Of a stretch of DNA of 7,741 nt, positions 5,995 to 7,741 are shown one piece after another; within the stretch, counting starts at the first letter, position 1, and each line of letters opens with the position of its first letter. A program made the translations under genes and the position numbers. Under the pieces are notes generated by a model. It was not told where the DNA came from. It did no database searches and worked only from the letters and a program-made list of their open reading frames with translations. This stretch comes from Alphaproteobacteria bacterium (GTDB taxonomy: Bacteria; Pseudomonadota; Alphaproteobacteria; BNTO01). The stretch spans positions 1 through 7,741 of the forward strand of contig BNTO01000035.1 in the NCBI GenBank assembly GCA_025996655.1. The letters run 5' to 3'.

Positions 5995-6728
5995 AGATCC
6001 GTTGGTACGGTGTAGCTTACGTTGTGAGTTTTATCCTAGCGCTGAGTTATGCGCGATTCTTGGCAAGGCGCTTTGCCGAGAAAGAAATTTCCGAACAAAA
6101 TCTTGAAGATTTTTTTTTCTGGGCCTTTTGGGGGATCTGTTTAGGCGGAAGACTGGGCCACGTTCTTTTCTTTCAGGGGTCTTATTTCGCGCGTCATCCG
6201 CTTGAAGTGTTGGCCTTTCGCGACGGTGGGATGTCTTTTCATGGCGGATTTCTTGGCGTTCTTTTGGCCGCGGGGCTTTTTACTTATAAACGCAAGATTC
6301 CTATACCGCGTTTTCTGGACATTTTAGCCTCTGTGGCGCCCATTGGCTTAGGATTGGGGCGCGTGGCCAATTTCGTCAACAGCGAGTTGTACGGCGTCCC
6401 AACAAACGGGGCGTTCGGCGTTCTTTTCCCGCATGTTCCCCTTCCGCGGCATCCTACGCAGCTTTATGAGGCTTTCACGGAGGGCGTTTTGACGTTGCTT
6501 TTGCTGGCGGGCCTGTGGCGCGTTCCTTTTTTCCAAAAAAGGCCGGGCAGCTTAGCCGCCCTTTTTGTGTGCAGCTATGCCTTCTGGCGCTTTTTGATTG
6601 ATTTTTGGAAAGAATCTCCGCATTACGCCGGCTTTACCGTCGGACAAATCCTTTGCATTCCCATGGCTCTTGCGGGTGGCCTTGCGCTGTTTAGAATTTT
6701 TAAGAAAAATAGGGACCCAAGCTTATAG
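5943..6728 (+). CDS. lgt: Prolipoprotein diacylglyceryl transferase Lgt
   Basis: Lgt is a multi-pass inner-membrane enzyme that moves diacylglycerol from phosphatidylglycerol to the lipobox cysteine of prolipoproteins, the first step of lipoprotein maturation. From ATG 5943 it has 261 residues, a usual length. Key residues are present: Tyr26 in IRWYGVAY, His100 in GMSFHGG, Arg140, Asn143 and Glu148 in the signature GLGRVANFVNSELYG, HPTQLYE at 170-176, and Tyr212 and Arg216 in SYAFWRF. These correspond to E. coli His103, Arg143, Asn146, Glu151, Tyr235 and Arg239. Several hydrophobic membrane segments are evident. The start lies inside the end of iscU in another frame, so translation is probably coupled; only a weak purine tract (AGAAAAAAG) precedes it. 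IS debris follows directly, with no clear terminator. Confidence 0.95.
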   Translation: MPFVHTVSPICFHLFGLEIRWYGVAYVVSFILALSYARFLARRFAEKEISEQNLEDFFFWAFWGICLGGRLGHVLFFQGSYFARHPLEVLAFRDGGMSFHGGFLGVLLAAGLFTYKRKIPIPRFLDILASVAPIGLGLGRVANFVNSELYGVPTNGAFGVLFPHVPLPRHPTQLYEAFTEGVLTLLLLAGLWRVPFFQKRPGSLAALFVCSYAFWRFLIDFWKESPHYAGFTVGQILCIPMALAGGLALFRIFKKNRDPSL

Positions 6729-6855
6729 AAAACTGAGACAACCTGTTGATTTGTTTGTGGATCCTAGAATAAATAGATGCTTAGGACTAGTTAAGAAATA
6801 AAATGAACATGTTGTTTGTGAATGTCCCAATAGTTCCACGCTTCGATGCGCACAA
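6729..6855. other. Unassigned spacer between lgt and IS debris
   Basis: This AT-rich stretch of about 127 bp lies between the lgt stop and the first recognisable IS481 homology. Stops occur in all + frames and I recognise no product. I found no hairpin-plus-T-run terminator for the iscU-lgt unit. It may be more of the IS481 element decayed past recognition, but I cannot show that. Confidence 0.5.
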
Positions 6856-7000
6856 ATGTTTAGATTTTTTCTTAACTAATCCTTATAACTTTGGGAAAAG
6901 ATTGAGGAGGCTAAAAGGGTTTTCCCTTGCAAAATTTATTGTTAAAAAGACGGGAGAACTGGAAAGATTTGCTCATTTCTTGTATAGTGAAGATAGTTAA
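6856..7000 (+). pseudogene. IS481-family transposase C-terminal fragment (second copy)
   Basis: This fragment repeats the end of the 1-413 transposase in the same orientation. Bases 6884-6953 align without gaps to 282-351 with 57 of 70 identical by my count. A single-codon gap then brings TTTGCTCA at 6968-6975 against 369-376. At protein level PYNFGKRLRRLKGF..AKFIVKK..G corresponds to AYNLGKRLKAIKGFTPVEFVAKK..G, ending at TAA 6998-7000. Homology upstream of 6884 is weaker and seems to end near 6856, so the catalytic part is missing. A 65-codon frame beginning at ATG 6803 covers it but has no homologous N-terminus, so I do not treat it as a working gene. Confidence 0.75.
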
Positions 7001-7008
7001 AAATCGCA

Positions 7009-7728
7009 TCACTGAATACTTGGTTTTTTGAAGCACCATTCCACCTCTTCCATCAAAGTTTTAAAATTTTCCGATATTCCTTTAATTCTTCTTTTTAAAT
7101 TAGCCCAAAAATGTTCGATAGGATTGAGATCCGGCGAATACGGGGGAAAAAAAACCTGGCTCTTCTATTATTTTTCTTATTTTCGAGCTTCTATGAATAC
7201 TTGCATTATCCCAAACAACTCTATGATATTAATTCTTTCGAATTTCTTGCCAGGAATTTTGCCTTGAATTTTTCCACCAATTTTTGAATATCCATATTCT
7301 CTGTGCAAATGTTCATTTATTCCACTCTTGTCAACATGAACAATATTTTCTTTGGGAATAGATTTCATCTGTTTTTCGGATTCCCTCCTTTTTTCTTCAT
7401 TTCTTTCAAGGTAATTTTTGACTTTTTTTCTGGAAAAATTAAGTTTCTTAAGAGCATTTTGTGGGAATCTCCTTGCAACACCGAAAACTTCCGTCCTTTC
7501 TCGTTGAAACATATCTGGTTTTTCAACAAGCATAGCGCTTAATTTCTCTAAATCTATTTTCCTAAACTTCCTTTGAACAGGCTTTTTTTGAAATATTCCA
7601 GTTTTAGAAAATTCTCTTTTCCAGCAACCAATGGTGCTGGTCGAAATGTTGAAAGTTTTAGCAGTTCTTTTAAAAGTATTTCCATCTCTGCCGAAAAATT
7701 CTAATATTTTTTTTTGAATTCTACACAT
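7009..7728 (-). pseudogene. IS630-family transposase, broken by internal deletion and frame changes
   Basis: On the - strand, ATG 7728 follows AGGAGG (7733-7738) by 4 nt and opens an N-terminal helix-turn-helix region (FKRTAKTFNISTSTIGCWKR), then NIVHVDKSGI, which holds the first catalytic Asp. The open frame stops at 7177-7179. The next catalytic segment, VVWDNASIHRSSKIRKIIEE (Asp at about 7208-7210), is in another frame. The family normally has some 40-45 residues between the NII and DNASFH parts; here they nearly touch, so I infer a deletion around 7211-7225. A second frame change at the A8/G5 run (7142-7154) returns to the first frame, giving PYSPDLNPIEHFWANLKRR with the catalytic Glu, and a stop at 7009-7011. 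All three DDE residues are thus visible but the protein cannot be made. The right end of the element lies outside the window. Confidence 0.9.
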
Positions 7729-7732
7729 TAGA

Positions 7733-7738
7733 CCTCCT
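7733..7738 (-). promoter_or_regulatory. Shine-Dalgarno of the IS630 remnant
   Basis: On the - strand AGGAGG lies 4 nt upstream of the ATG at 7726-7728. It is the strongest ribosome binding site in the window and supports 7728 as the transposase start, although only about 183 codons remain readable. Confidence 0.6.
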
Positions 7739-7741
7739 GTA

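Noticed and set aside
6729..6855. tRNA or other small RNA after lgt
   Set aside because: No T-loop consensus, cloverleaf pairing or hairpin-terminator pattern was found in this stretch.
6803..7000. Stand-alone 65-codon gene
   Set aside because: Its C-terminal half is a decayed IS481 transposase end and its N-terminal part matches nothing I recognise.

Overview
This window looks like a piece of a host-associated or otherwise IS-degraded bacterial chromosome, most likely alphaproteobacterial. That placement is an inference. It rests on an IS481-type transposase remnant of the kind common in Alphaproteobacteria (LTDNG ... HPWTNGQVE ... IKEATVK), Gram-negative secreted beta-barrel-like proteins, an E. 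coli-type IscU, and the decay of every mobile element present. I cannot name the species. The IS-derived ends are visibly AT-rich, while the comM and lgt genes are clearly more GC-rich.

Layout. (1) 1-413 is the 3' end of a frameshifted IS481-family transposase. A gene-less stretch of about 330 bp follows, holding a tandem 35-bp imperfect repeat. (2) 743-985 and 1001-1585 are a tight + strand pair: an 80-residue protein matching only the N-terminal beta-sandwich domain of the F1 ATP synthase epsilon subunit, and an HD-domain putative phosphohydrolase. (3) 1762-2766 and 2763-3818 are two secreted, probably outer-membrane beta-barrel proteins. They overlap by ATGA and look like distant tandem paralogues. 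A perfect AT-only inverted repeat lies about 100 bp upstream. (4) 3866-5374 is a full-length comM/yifB-type AAA+ ATPase on the - strand, convergent with the membrane-protein pair. (5) 5560-5994 and 5943-6728 are divergent from comM. They encode the iron-sulfur scaffold IscU and prolipoprotein diacylglyceryl transferase Lgt, overlapping by 52 nt in different frames. (6) 6729-7741 is mobile-element debris: a second, more decayed IS481 C-terminal fragment on the + strand, abutting a nearly full-length but multiply broken IS630-family transposase on the - strand.

How the genes work together. The core is a set of conserved housekeeping functions (Fe-S assembly, lipoprotein modification, a helicase-like ATPase, an F1 epsilon fragment) arranged in small units away from their usual operon partners. 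No iscS/iscA, no atpHAGD and no usual lgt partner is seen. Directly repeated IS481 remnants bracket this block. I read this as a rearranged, decaying genome segment. I see no defence system, CRISPR array or new multigene machine. The least explained items are the coupled membrane-protein pair, the epsilon-like solo domain, and the IscU/Lgt overlap.
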